A stretch of 64,000 nucleotides of DNA, taken from Ryuthela nishihirai (taxonomy: Eukaryota > Arthropoda > Arachnida > Araneae > Heptathelidae). Every line of letters starts with the position of its first letter. Within the stretch, counting starts at the first letter, position 1. The stretch lies in contig JAWZYU010000007.1 in assembly GCA_038380435.1 (NCBI GenBank), positions 29,243,001-29,307,000 on the forward strand, written 5' to 3'. The notes beneath the pieces were generated by a model, which did no database searches, was not told where the DNA came from, and saw only the letters and a list, made by a program, of their open reading frames with translations. Shown in pieces: positions 42,413 to 54,608 of this stretch. A program made the translations under genes and the position numbers.

Positions 42413-43682
42413 TACTGTCGCTCAAAAAAGTATCCGAACACTACGGTTGATTACAAAATTAAGAAAAAATATCTGGCAACGATTTTTTTAGAAACTAGTG
42501 ATCTGGCAACCTTCGTGTCACGTGATTACAGAATTCAGGAAAAATATCTGGAGCGTGTACAGCAACTGCACACGCTCAATATTTCCGTGAGTGATCCCAC
42601 ACGATCCAGGTCTTTGTGAGCTCACACGATCCAATGTGCTGTGAACATTAACCGCAATCGCTCCAGTTTGCTGTGAACGGTAACTGCACATGCTCAATAT
42701 TTCCGTGAGTGAGCCCACACGATCCAATGTGCTGTGAACATTAACCGCAACCGCTCCAGTTTGCTGTGAACGGTAACTGCACACGCTCAATATTTCCGTG
42801 AGTGAGCCCACACGATCCAGGTCTTTGTGAGCTCACACGATCCAATGCGCTGTGAACATTAATCGCAACCGCTCCAGTTTGCTGTGAACGGTAACTGCAA
42901 GCGCTGAATATTTCCGTGAGTGAACCCACACGATCCAGGTCTTTGTGAGCTCACACGATCCAATGTGCTGTGAACATTAACCGCAACCGCTCCAGTTTGC
43001 TGTGAACGGTAACTGCACATGCTCAATATTTCCGTGAGTGAGCCCACACGATCCAATGTGCTGTGAACATTAACCGCAACCGCTCCAGTTTGCTGTGAAC
43101 GGTAACTGCACACGCTCAATATTTCCGTGAGTGAGCCCACACGATCCAGGTCTTTGTGAGCTCACACGATCCAATGCGCTGTGAACATTAATCGCAACCG
43201 CTCCAGTTTGCTGTGAACGGTAACTGCACGCGCTGAATATTTCCGTGAGTGAACCCACACGATCCAGGTCTTTGTGAGCTCACACGATCCAATGTGCTGT
43301 GAACATTAACCGCAACCGCTCCAGTTTGCTGTGAACGGTAACTGCACACGCTCCATATTCATTGCATTATATATTCATACGCATTATATATATTAAAAAA
43401 GTATCCGAACACTATGGTTGATTACAGAATTTTGAAAAAATATCAGGCAACGTTTTTTCAGAAATTAGTGATCTAGCAACCTTCGTGTCACGTGACACGA
43501 AGGTTGCCAATATCTGGAGCGTGTACAGTTGCTGTACACGCTCCAGATATTTTTCCTGAATTCTGTAATCACGTGACACGAAGGTTGCCAAATCACTAAT
43601 TTCTAAAAAAAATCGTTGCCAGATATTTTTTCTGAATTTTGTAATCAATCATAGTGTTCGGATACTTTTTTGAGCGACAGTA
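42413..43682 (-). mobile_element. FB-118 composite element, complete, longest array
   Basis: 1270 bp in reverse orientation. Both ends carry the same private change (TACTGTCGCTC left, GAGCGACAGTA right, where others have CAGTCG). The array holds about seven units of two sizes, 118 and 93 bp, in a repeating pattern. The AT linker and left palindrome are at 43345-43682. The flanks read GAAG-TAC and GTAC-TTC, so insertion was at a TA. Confidence 0.94.
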
Positions 43683-44092
43683 CTTCTTTCGTAACGACAT
43701 CTCGCAAGCAATGCAATTCCAACTTCTGAGTTTCATGTGACTTTTAAAGTTTTAAGAATTTTTCTCCAATTTAGATTTTAATCAGTAAACTAAACAAATG
43801 ATCTAATCTGTTTTTACATCGTTTTCAGAAAAAACGAGCTAATATTTTCACTTTGTCATATGTTTGTCCTGCTGCGCACATAAATTCAACAATTTCGTTT
43901 TTCAAGATAAATTAAAAACTTTTTCTCCGCCAGATAGATATTGATGAAACATTAGACTTCATGTTTTCCGAGACTACCAAAAATTCAAAATGCGCTTTCT
44001 AACAGAAGAAAAAAAATTAAAAATTGTCAAATTTAAATGAATATTGTATATTATTAAAAATTAGTGCTAGAAAATTGAAACTTTGGTAGTGG
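43683..44092. other. AT-rich sequence
   Basis: No gene recognised. Confidence 0.4.
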
Positions 44093-44690
44093 AGTTTGTC
44101 ATGTCCCTTTAATTTATTCATTTTTATATATTGTTGCATTTTGTTGAATTTTTGTTGTTGTAAATATTTTTTTGTATTAAGTGTATTCTTGGAAGTGCTA
44201 TTGTGGGGATGTGACTCATTGCTGTTGTTTTCGGGTCTTAGCTGGCTGCCTGAGAGGGTGACGTGGCCGAGAAGCCTTTTATGGCCTTTTTACAGCTAGC
44301 CTGGGGCGCAAGTGTCAGCGCCTCAATTAGGAAACGACAGGAAGGACGTTTGAACACAAGTCAAGGGACGCCGCTCTTACTCGAACAAAATCCTTAAAGA
44401 GAGGGTTCGATTCTAAATGAGAATCAAGAATCTTACTAAATCTGATACAATTCTGAGGATTCTGTATAAAGCACATTGTAGGCATAAGTTAATTATCCTT
44501 TCGCCGAGTTTGAGGTCGGTAAAACGAGAATCTGCAAAGTGTGCGGTTCTCCACCTCATTATGTAACTGTTTGCAGCAGCAAAGCAGCAAAGGCCTACGG
44601 AGTTGATAGCATCCCCAGCACGTGATTGTATATAAGTGTAAATAAATTGTGTCGTCCCTACACAACTCTCATTTGTGAATTGTTGGACAT
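44093..44690 (+). mobile_element. Possible LTR-like segment
   Basis: Begins TGTCATGTCCCTTTAA and contains a TATA-like GTATATAAG (about 44627) followed by AATAAATTGTGTCG. It leads into a GC-richer segment that recurs at 46993. The order fits U3-R-U5, but no second LTR, primer-binding site or gag/pol is seen. Confidence 0.3.
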
Positions 44691-44711
44691 ATTTTTATAC
44701 ATCACTCGACA

Positions 44712-45040
44712 CAGCAAGTCTGAGGCATACGTCGGTACGGGTGTAAAAACCCAGGTTTCACCGCAGTAAGGGTGAAGGTAATTAAGTGACAAATTCATCG
44801 TCCTCCGGCGGCCATGACATTTGGCCAAGTCCATCACATTCTGGAGCGAGTCCACATTCTGGGCAGTCCAAAGGATCGGAGCAGAGAGATCATCACATTC
44901 TGGAGCGAGTCCACATTCTGGGCAGTCCAAAGGATCGGAGCAGAGAGATCATCACATTCTGGAGCGAGTCCACATTCTGGGCAGTCCAAAGGATCAGAGC
45001 AGAGAGATCATCACAGAGTTTGATAGCCCAGAGTTTCGCA
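44712..45040 (+). repeat. Directly repeated segment, copy 1
   Basis: AGGCATACGTCGGTACGGGT to GAGTTTGATAGCCCAGAGTT. It recurs at 46993-47205 with small changes. Copy 1 carries a three-fold 59-bp array and copy 2 only one unit. Confidence 0.85.
44835..45010. repeat. Three tandem 59-bp units
   Basis: CACATTCTGGAGCGAGTCCA starts at 44835, 44894 and 44953. Overlapping frames of 69-106 codons in three phases are by-products. Confidence 0.92.
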
Positions 45041-45089
45041 CCAACATCGATGACTTGCAACCAGGGATGAGAGAGAAAACGCAACTTTT

Positions 45090-45525
45090 CTTGTTCAAAG
45101 AGATAATGGAAAAATTATTTCTTAAATTTCGAATGCGATAATATTAATTCCAATATTATCAATTAATAATTGAGTAATTATTTCTTTTGCTGATTCTCCA
45201 ATAGTTTCATTCGGTTTTAGTAAATTAATTTTGTTCAGTTAAAAAAAGATTATCCCACGTTGTTTATTTTTTTGTTTTTAAAATATGCTTATCATACCCT
45301 TCAATATCAAATAAAGATGATTCCTGTTCAGATATCATAGTTTCAACCAAAATGATCAAACCTAACTGGAATTCAAGAAGCTCAATATCAACTAGTAAAT
45401 TAGTCCAATATATTTCAGCGAGAAAATATTTAAATACATCAGTTTTAACATTTCATCATCCGACCCTTGAAACCAATCATTAACATCAGTTAAGTCATCA
45501 CAATATAATTCCTTATCTACCTCAC
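45090..45525. other. AT-rich sequence
   Basis: Nothing recognised. Confidence 0.4.
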
Positions 45526-45537
45526 TATTTTCAGCAA

Positions 45538-45927
45538 GGGGCGGGGGTGTCTCAGTCGGTAGCGCGCCAGGCTCGTAATCTGTAGTTCCCAGGTTCGAGT
45601 CCCAGCTGGGTCAGCGTTGAGATTTATCCCCGCAAAATTCCGCGCCCTGCCCACGGTCAGTAGGGGACACCGATGGGCTTGGAAAGGCCGCCGTCCGTCG
45701 GATGGAACGTTAAGCCGTGACCCCATGTGCAGGAGAGAGAGCCATATCCTGTGCACGTTAAAGAACACGCTGGATGGCCTTGACGGGAGGCTACCATCTG
45801 TCTCCCAACAGCTGTTCCAGTGGGTCCCCTCCCCCAACCTTCTCTGAACCTTCGGGGTCCTTGTGACCTGGCCATTTAGCCCATGGTGTGCAAAAAAGTG
45901 CCGCTCAGAGGTAAAACAACCCAAAAA
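45538..45927 (+). mobile_element. SINE-A, full length, with target-site duplication
   Basis: TATTTTCAGCAA is duplicated at 45526-45537 and 45928-45939. Confidence 0.95.
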
Positions 45928-45939
45928 TATTTTCAGCAA

Positions 45940-46439
45940 TACCCGGCAGAGGCATTTAAAGAAGCAAAAAAAAATTATTTAGATTTAGGACAGGCAAAAA
46001 TATTTTGCATTTACTTACTTCGCGATACCCATGATCCTCTCCACGTCAGAAGTTTCCAAACCGAAAAACAATATTGCGTAGCTCAGATAATCGTACTTTT
46101 CAAATAATTTCGCATTCACTAGAGTGCCTCGGATAAAATTTTCCAGGCATATACAACTTTATTGCAAAAGAAAATTAAATATGGTCGAAGTCAGGATTGG
46201 ACAATCTTTTTAGCTGCATAGAAAACTGAAACGTTTGAAGAAATTTAAAGAAATATACAATTAATAGCATATGTAAAATCAACACAAATAAAGGGAAACA
46301 TTAACAATATAATTTTATTAAAATTAATTCTTTTAACGTGATTTCGCTTCACCGAAGTTGGACCTCTGGTCCTCTATATTTCCTTTTTTTCCATCTTATA
46401 AATTTATCTGTCATCAGTAGCTCGTGGGTCGCACAGAAA
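45940..46439. other. AT-rich sequence
   Basis: No gene recognised. Confidence 0.4.
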
Positions 46440-46990
46440 AAGATGGTAGGTCTCATGTGGCCTGCCAGCACATGAGACCTACACGCAGCAAGTCTCGTGT
46501 GGCCTGCCGGCACAGGAGACCTACACGCAGCAAGTCTCGTGTGGCCTGCCAGCACTTGAGACCTACACGCAGCAAGTCTCGTGTGGCCTGCCAGCACTTG
46601 AGACCTACACGCAGCAAGTCTCGTGTGGCCTGCCAGCACTTGAGACCTACACGCAGCAAGTCTCGTGTGGCCTGCCAGCACTTGAGACCTACACGCAGCA
46701 AGTCTCGTGTGGCCTGCCAGCACTTGAGACCTACACGCAGCAAGTCTCGTGTGGCCTGCCAGCACTTGAGACCTACACGCAGCAAGTCTCGTGTGGCCTG
46801 CCAGCACTTGAGACCTACACGCAGCAAGTCTCGTGTGGCCTGCCAGCACTTGAGACCTACACGCAGCAAGTCTCGTGTGGCCTGCCAGCACTTGAGACCT
46901 ACACGCAGCAAGTCTCATGTGGCCTGCCAGCACAGGAGACCTACACGCAGCAAGTCTCATGTGGCCTGCCAGCACATGATACCTACACGT
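46440..46990. repeat. Minisatellite, 42-bp unit, about 13 copies
   Basis: Unit CAAGTCTCGTGTGGCCTGCC then AGCACTTGAGACCTACACGC and AG. The central units are identical; edge units change CTTGAG to CATGAG or CAGGAG. As 42 is divisible by three, frames of 208, 192 and 152 codons stay open on both strands and repeat a 14-residue pattern. No start context, domain or flanking coding signal supports a gene. Confidence 0.95.
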
Positions 46991-46992
46991 AG

Positions 46993-47205
46993 CAAGTCTT
47001 AGGCATACGTCGGTACGGGTGTAACAACCCGCGAACCTGTCATTTCACCAAAGTAAGGGTGAAGGTAATTAAGGGACAAATTCATCGTCCTCCGGCGGCT
47101 ACGACATTTGGAGCAGCCCATCACATTCCGGAGCGAGTCCACATTCTGGCGCAGTCCAACAGGAGCAGAGAAATCATCACAGAGTTTGATAGTCCAGAGT
47201 TTTAC
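46993..47205 (+). repeat. Directly repeated segment, copy 2
   Basis: AGGCATACGTCGGTACGGGT with the same order as 44712-45040. It directly follows the last 42-bp unit, and copy 1 is also preceded by CAGCAAGTCT, the end of that unit. Confidence 0.85.
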
Positions 47206-47677
47206 CAGGCTTGGTCTAAATTAAGAAAAAAAAAGTGTACCTTCTTTTTTTAGAGTAAAAAAAACCTCTTTTTATTCTCTGACATTCACAATAATACATA
47301 AATAATAATACTTAATACATTAAAACAAATAAAAAAAAATAAGAAAACAAAGAAAAGGAAATAATAATACGTTTTCAATCTTGAAACCAAAGGGCAGACC
47401 ATCTGCCCATCCAGGTATCAAAAGATGCTACCACTGAACACTTTCTAGTGGCGGTGGCTACACTGTGGTATGATTTAAAAAAACTAGGGAGAAACAAATA
47501 AACGCTAGCTAGCATTTTATATATTATTCCAAATTCTGAATGCTAAAAACATATTCCTTTAAACCTTTTTTAAATAATGAGACTTGTTTCCATCCTCAAA
47601 TTATAATTAAGTAAATGAAAATTTTTTGGTGCGACGTAAAGGAAATGATGCTTCAAAATACTTTTCTGAGGCAAAGG

Positions 47678-48063
47678 GTTGGGTTGTTTTACCTCTGAGC
47701 GGCACTTTTTTGCACACCATGGGCTAAATGGCCAGGTCACATGAACCCTGAAGGCTCAGAGAAAGTTGGGGGAGGGGACCCACTGGAACAGCTGTTGGGA
47801 GACAGATGGTTGGCTCTCGTCAAGGCCATCCAGCGTTTTCTTTAATGTGTACAGGGTATTGTTCTAATGCACACAGGCCACGGCTTAACGTCCCATCCGA
47901 CGGACGGCGGCATTTCCAAGCCCATCGGTGTCCCCTACTGACCGTGGGCAGGGGGGGGGGGAATTTTGCGGAGATAAATCTCAACGCTGACCCAGCGGGG
48001 ACTCGAACCTGGGAACTACAGATTACGAGCCTGGCGCGCTACCGACTGAGCCACCCCCGCCCC
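47678..48063 (-). mobile_element. SINE-A, full length, inside the LINE
   Basis: TCTGAGGCAAAGG is duplicated at 47665-47677 and 48064-48076. A G-run (47951-47960) is the only notable change. Confidence 0.95.
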
Positions 48064-48286
48064 TCTGAGGCAAAGGCACAACAAACATTAATCCAACTCT
48101 TCTTTAATTATAAGGTAAAGTTAAATACTGATTAATAAACAGAAATAACAGAATCTTAAAAAAATAGTTTGTCTAATGTAATAGAAGTGATTAGTATTTA
48201 ACATATTTATAGAAGAAAAAGATTTTGCATTAAACATTAATTTATAAATTTTTTATGTACAAAGCATATTTTTTTAAATTGCGCCC

Positions 48287-50180
48287 AGGGGCATAGCGCA
48301 GGACTACGGTTTTGGGTGGGGCGAGGAATCAAGTATTATCCAAATCGAAATTCAAATTTGACCGACTGAGCCAACTTACTTCGATTTGCCCTCTGTGGGG
48401 TTGGGGCAATTTTCCCAACTATCCTGCATTTCGCCATTTCGCCATTTGACTTCCAATTTTGCCAATTATCCATTATTTGCCATTTTAACTTCCAATTTCG
48501 ACAACTAGCTATAATTTCACAGAATTAATTCCAATATTTACGTCTCGTCTGAATTGTAGCAAGTCAGTGTGAATCTTCCCTTCATTTGGCCAACTTTCCC
48601 TAATTTCACGAAACTAATCGCAATCTTTACATCTCCCCTAAATTTGCCAAATCACTTAAAATTTTTCAAACTGCCAAATATTTTGCCAAGTTTTCTCGAT
48701 TTTAGTCAACTATCCTGAATTTCACAAACCCAATCCCAATTATCACAACTCGCCCGTATTTTCCAAGTGGATTCGAATTTCGCCAACTACCCTTCATTTT
48801 GTTAAGTTTCCTCAATTTGTCCAACACTCCTTAATTTCACAAACCCAATCTCAATTTTCACAACTCGCCTATATCTTACCAAGTGGATTCGAATTATGCA
48901 AACTACTCTAGATTTTGCCAACTCGCCGTAATTTTACAGAAAAAAATCTCAATTTTCACATCTTTCATTAATTTTCCAAGTCACTTCGAATTTTATCAAC
49001 TCCCCTTTATTGCACAAGAAAGGCACAATTTTCACAACTCCCCTGTATTTTACCAAGTGGCTTCGAATTTTTCCAACTCCCCTAGATTTTGCCAAGAGTT
49101 CTTGGTTTTTCCAACTCTACTTAATTTCACAAAACCAATCCCAATTTTTACAACTCACCCGTACTTTACCAAGCGGTTTCCAGTTTTGCCAACTTCCCCA
49201 GATTTCGCCAAGTTTTCTCGATTTTGTCAACTCTCCTTAATTTCACAAAAACAATCCCAATTTTCACAAATCGCCCGTATTTTACCAAGTGGATTCGAAT
49301 TTTGTCAATTGCCCTGGATTTTGCCATCTCGCCACAATTTTACAGAAAAAAATCACAATTTTTCAGCACACCTGATTTTTGCAAAGTCACTCTGAATTTT
49401 GCCAACTCCCCCAAGATTTTCCAACTCTCCTAGATATTGCGAAGCTGCCTCGATTTTGCCAACACGCCATAATTTTACAGAAAAAATATTACAATTTTTA
49501 TATGTCATCTGAATTTTGTCAACTCTCCACGATTTTGCCAAGTCACTCCGAATTTTGCCAACTGCCCCTAGTTTTTCCAACTACCCCTAGATTTTTTCAA
49601 CTGCCCCTAGATTTTGCAAATTCCCTAAGTTTTGCAAACTCTCCTAGATTTTTGCCAACTCGCCATAATTTACAGAAAAAAAATCCAAATTTTCACATCT
49701 CACCTGAATTTTGCCAACTCCCCACGATTTTGCCAAGTCACTCCGAATTATGCGAACTCCCCAAGATTTCACCAAGTCATTCCGAATTTTTCCAACTCCC
49801 CAAGATTTTGCCAAATCGTCCCGATTTTGCCAACTCCCCAAGATTTTACCAAGTCACTCCGAATTTTGCCAACTTTCTAAGATTTTGCCAACTTTCTAAG
49901 ATTTTGCCAAGTTGTTCCGATTTTGCCAACTCACCTGTAGTTTACTAAGTGGCTTCGAATTTTGCCAACTGCTCAAAATTTTGTCGTCTCTCCATTTTCT
50001 AAACTGCCTTAGATTTGCCAAGTTGCCTCGATTTTGACAACTCCCCTTAATTCCCCCCCCCAAAAAAAAATTACAAATTTTCACAACTCGCCTAGATTTT
50101 ATGAAGTCGCTTCGAATTTTGCCAACTCCGAGTTACTTTGGGGGGAGCCTCCCCCCATCCCCCCATGGCTACGCTCCTAG
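48287..50180. mobile_element. Non-autonomous DNA transposon carrying a minisatellite
   Basis: Ends AGGGGCATAGCGCAGGAC and GGCTACGCTCCTAG are imperfect inverted repeats of the CAGGGGCGTAGCC style. Flanking octamers TTGCGCCC (48279-48286) and TTGTGCCC (50181-50188) match at seven of eight. Coding sequence of the host LINE is interrupted exactly here. An 8-bp duplication fits a hAT-like element. The interior is almost wholly the minisatellite listed next. Confidence 0.65.
48400..50130. repeat. Degenerate minisatellite, about 38-40 bp unit, in a transposon
   Basis: Alternating phrases TTTTGCCAACTCCCCAAGAT and TTTGCCAAGTCACTCCGAAT recur some forty times with much variation. Frames up to 189 codons on the plus strand (Phe-Cys-Gln-Leu-Pro type repeats) come from it and are not genes. 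Confidence 0.88.
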
Positions 50181-50810
50181 TTGTGCCCATAATCACTCCC
50201 CCAGCTACATATACCATCTTGAATAATCGAATATACCCAAGCATAATAGAGTAATATCAAAAATTTCCTTGGCATAATTTTATTTAAATACAAGATAATC
50301 TCAGTTTTTTACTTAAAACATTTGCTTGCGTTATTTCCATTTCAAATCCTGATCTACAATTACACCTAGATATTTAAAACTGGTCACTCTTTCTAAATAT
50401 GGACAATCACAATATTGATGGTCACCACAGATAGTGTTATGATACTTTAACTAAAATGAACATTATCCCCAATGAGATTGAATAACATAGATTTCGTTTT
50501 TTGAACATTAAGGATTATTTAAATGGAGCCAGCAATTTGCGTTAAATTCTGCTCAACTATAAATTTTAAATCTGTTATATTGTTGGCTGAATAAACAATG
50601 GATGCCTATCAGCATAACAAGTAAGCGATCCATTAAGGTTAAGATTATAAAAATCATTAAAATAAATTAAAAACATCACAGGACCTAAAACTGAGCCTTG
50701 CGGTACACCTGCATTAATTTTCTTATAATCACTAATCTGAGGTTCAATATAAACACCTTGTTTTCCATTATTGAAATAACTTTTAAACCACTGTAGACAA
50801 ATACCTCTTA

Positions 50811-51020
50811 TAAAAATAATAAAATAAATACCCCCTCAAGCAGCTGCTTGCCACAGAGGTCTGACAGGAGCTGTCAGTTTATATGCCACAGTAGAAGATC
50901 TGAGAGGATGGCAGGACCTCAGCAGAAAACAACACGAACATCCATGCCTTACCCGGGGCTCGAACCCAGGTCCCGTAGATCAGTAGCCAAGCGCGCTAAC
51001 CACTCGGCCACGGGACGGCT
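50811..51020 (-). mobile_element. SINE-B, full length, inside the LINE reverse transcriptase
   Basis: AATACCTCTTA is duplicated at 50800-50810 and 51021-51031. Dropping the SINE and one duplicate restores the LINE frame (SGVRGICLQWFK). Confidence 0.95.
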
Positions 51021-53792
51021 AATACCTCTTACGCCACTAATATAAAGGTTATTCAACAGAAGGTCATGATTTACTGGGTCAATGCCTTTTTTTAATATCA
51101 AGAAAAACAGCTTGTTTTTTTTGCCTTGATTAATACTTTTAAAATTTATTAATAGTTTTAATATTTTTTCCAGTTTTATCTAATATAGCTTGTTCAGTAT
51201 TTTTGTTTTCTCTAAAAGCAAACTGAGAATCATGAAAGACATTTTGCTTTTCAAAGAAGCCAATAATTCTCTTTTTTAACAATTTTTTTCAATCACTTTT
51301 GAAAATATTGCTAGCACAGATATTGATCTATAATTATTTATCAGATTTCTGTCTCCTGAGTTATAAATAGGGTAAACTAAAGCTTTTTTTAAATCATCAT
51401 AAAAGAATTCATTCTAGATTGAAATATTTCTTAGATGAGTCAAAATGTGAATATGGTATTTACAGAAGATTTTTAGCATTTTAACAGTTATCTCATCATG
51501 ACTCACTGTTTTGTTGTTATCTAAGTTATTTATCATATTAGTTAGCTCATTGTCAGTAGCATCATAGAAAAAGAGAGCATTTTGTGATTGTCTTGAAGTA
51601 AATTGATTGGGGAATGTATTGGAATTATTCATTTGTTGACCTGCATTATCATCCAAAAAAGTGAACCAGAATTCATTTCATTAACCAAGGTAGTAGAAGT
51701 TCTTCTTTCAGGTAAAACTTTTGTTTTCTGTTTCAGACCAGGAATATTATATATGAACTTCCATTGTTTCTTTTTATCATTTCCACAATTGTGAAACTTG
51801 TCAGAAAAAAAAATATTTTAACCTCCTTAATCCTATTTTTTTTTTACAAATTTAGAATAATTTCTATAGTGCAATTCAAACTGAGTTATTCCAGGATATT
51901 TCTTTAATTGCTTATAAAGCCTTTCTTTTTTATTTATGCAAAATATTAGCTCATCCGTAATCCATGGTTGCTTACCTTTAAAAATGTGTTTATTACTCCT
52001 TCTCTGTTTTATTTTTTTTGACATTTTTTGCTTTATCTTATTTTTTGACTTATCTTAGAGAAACAGTTAGTGTACATAGTGATAAAATCCCCATCAATTT
52101 CAACAATATTACTAAAATCTAAGTTCTTTTCGTTCGTTTTTCAAATTTTATGTGCTCAACTGATCTCATTACATAATTACTCCTTCCTCTATTACCCCTT
52201 TCTAATTTTAAATCAATCTTACATATTATAGGAAATGATCTGTAAGATGATATGGATAGATAGCCACTTCATAAACAAACCCATAGCCATTTCTAACAGA
52301 AACATAGTTAATACAGCTTGAACTAACTTGTGTTACTCTGGTGGGTAACACTGTTCAAAACCAAAACCAGTTAAAGTACTTATATAGTCAGATACAAACC
52401 CAGAATCTTGCATTAAATCAATGTTTAAATCCCCCACTAAGAATATGTTCTTAGAAGTTACTTAGTAAGTTAAATATGTCTTTAATTCTCTGTTAAAAGT
52501 ATCAATATTAACAGTTTGAGATCTGTAGAAAAGATTAATAGAAGTATTTAAAACTGAGTCAAACAAGTGAACACCCTCAGCAGCAAGCAGGTGAAATTCT
52601 TCTTGTTGAAAATGTGTCAACAAAATCACACCACCTGATCAGTTTGAAGCTCTGCCCTGATGGTACATATTAAAGTCTTTAATTTTATACAGATCAACTT
52701 CTTCTACATCTATCCATATTTCTGACAGGAAAATCAAATCCAAATTCTGAAGAACATCCTCAAGGATCAACGAAAGTTCAGCAAAGTTTTGTCTAATACT
52801 TCTGATATTGAAGTGAATAAAATTAAAATCTGCATTTCACTCATGCAAAACTTTTTGGAAGTCATCTTGACTCTCAAGCACAGAAATTTTATGTTCAACA
52901 AGCATGTACTCTGTCATATCATCAAATGTGTGTAAAGTCATTGCAGAAATTTTAAGTCTTCCTCACATTTTATTCTGTACACCTTTCAAGTTTGATTTTT
53001 TCTTAAAAAGATCTTTCCTTCATTAATCCATGCATAATCATAATTATGGGAAATTTTAAATTTTATTTTGCTATATAGAATAACTTTTTGGTAAACCCAG
53101 TAAGATGCTCATTTAGAAATACCTTATTATCCTGAAATTCATCACTTATCTGCTTTTAAGTTATCTTTATTTTTTGCACTTTAGATCCATTTACTCCTTA
53201 CATTAGTATTTTTAAATTTAACAATAATGGGTTTAATTTTATCCTGTCTCATAGTTGGAACTCTATGGGATACATCAACTTCATCCAACCCATGAAGATC
53301 AAGAAGATTTGAGACTTTTCAACACTCTCAAGTATGTTTTCCAGTGGCTGTTCTGGAATTCCTACAATCTTAAAGTTTGTGCTTTTTGACCTCAATTCCA
53401 AGTCATTCAAATCATTTCTGAGTTCACCAAGTTCTTGTTTCATAACACTATTTTCTTTCACTAAAACAAAATTTTCTTTCCTCAGTTGTTTGATTGCTGT
53501 CCTCAACTCTTTTACAGATTTCATAAATTCTTCTATTATTAAACTATAAAGAATCCTTAATTTCCTTGATATTACTATTAATATTTGTTGTTTCATAGTA
53601 TTTCTAATATCTGTTATGAAGTTTCCCAGTTCAATACCAAGAGTTTTTTTTTCCTCCTTTAACAAACTGTACTCACTTTTTGTTTCCTTAGTAACATTTC
53701 ATCTGTATTTCCAAGTCCGGACATCTCCTCCAATTTCTGATCTAGTTCAGTTACTAAAGTTGATGATGATTTTGAAGGCATGGTGCATCCTG

Positions 53793-54608
53793 TACAGTCG
53801 CTCAAAAAGTATCCGAACACTGTGGGTGATTAGAGAATTCAGAAAAAATATCTGGCAACGATTTTTTTAGAAATTAGTGATCTGGCAACCTTCGTGTCAC
53901 GTGACACGAAGGTTGCCAGATCACTAATTTCTAAAAAAATCGTTGCCAGATATTTTTTCTGAATTCTGTAATCAACCATAGTGTTTGGATACTTTTTAAT
54001 ATATATAATGAGTATGAATATATAATGCAATGAATATGGAGCGTGTGCAGTTACCGTTCACAGCAAGCTGGAGCGGTTGCGGTTAATGTTCACAGCACAT
54101 TGGATCGTGTGAGCTCACAAAGACTTGGATCGTGTGGGCTCACTCACGGAAATATTGAGCGTGTGCAGTTACCGTTCACAGCAAACTGGAGCGGTTGCGG
54201 TTAATGTTCACAGCTCATTGGATCGTGTGAGCTCACAAAGACCTGGATCGTGTGGGCTCACTCACGGAAATGTTGAGCGTGTGCAGTTACCGTTCACAGC
54301 AAACTGGAGCGGTTGCGGTTACTGTTCACAGCACATTGGATCGTGTGAGCTCACAAAGACCTGGATCGTGTGGGCTCACTCACGGAAATATTGAGCGTGT
54401 ACAGTAACTGCACACGCTCCAGTTTGCTGTGAACGGTAACTGGAGCGTATACAGTTGCTGTACACGCTCCAGACATTTTTTCTGAATTCAGTAATCACGT
54501 GACACGAAGATTGCCAGATCAATGATTTATAAAATAAATCGTTGCCAGATATTTTTTCTGAATTCTGTAAGCACCCACAGTGTTCGGATACTTTTTTGAG
54601 CGACTGTA
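53793..54608 (+). mobile_element. FB-118 composite element, complete, inside LINE ORF1
   Basis: TACAGTCGCTC to GAGCGACTGTA, about three repeat units, linker and hairpins as in the other copies. Removing it and one TA joins the LINE frame as NWRC-TGCT. Confidence 0.93.

Noticed and set aside
49379..49948. 189-codon frame
   Set aside because: It is made of the degenerate CCAACT/CCAAGT minisatellite inside a DNA transposon.
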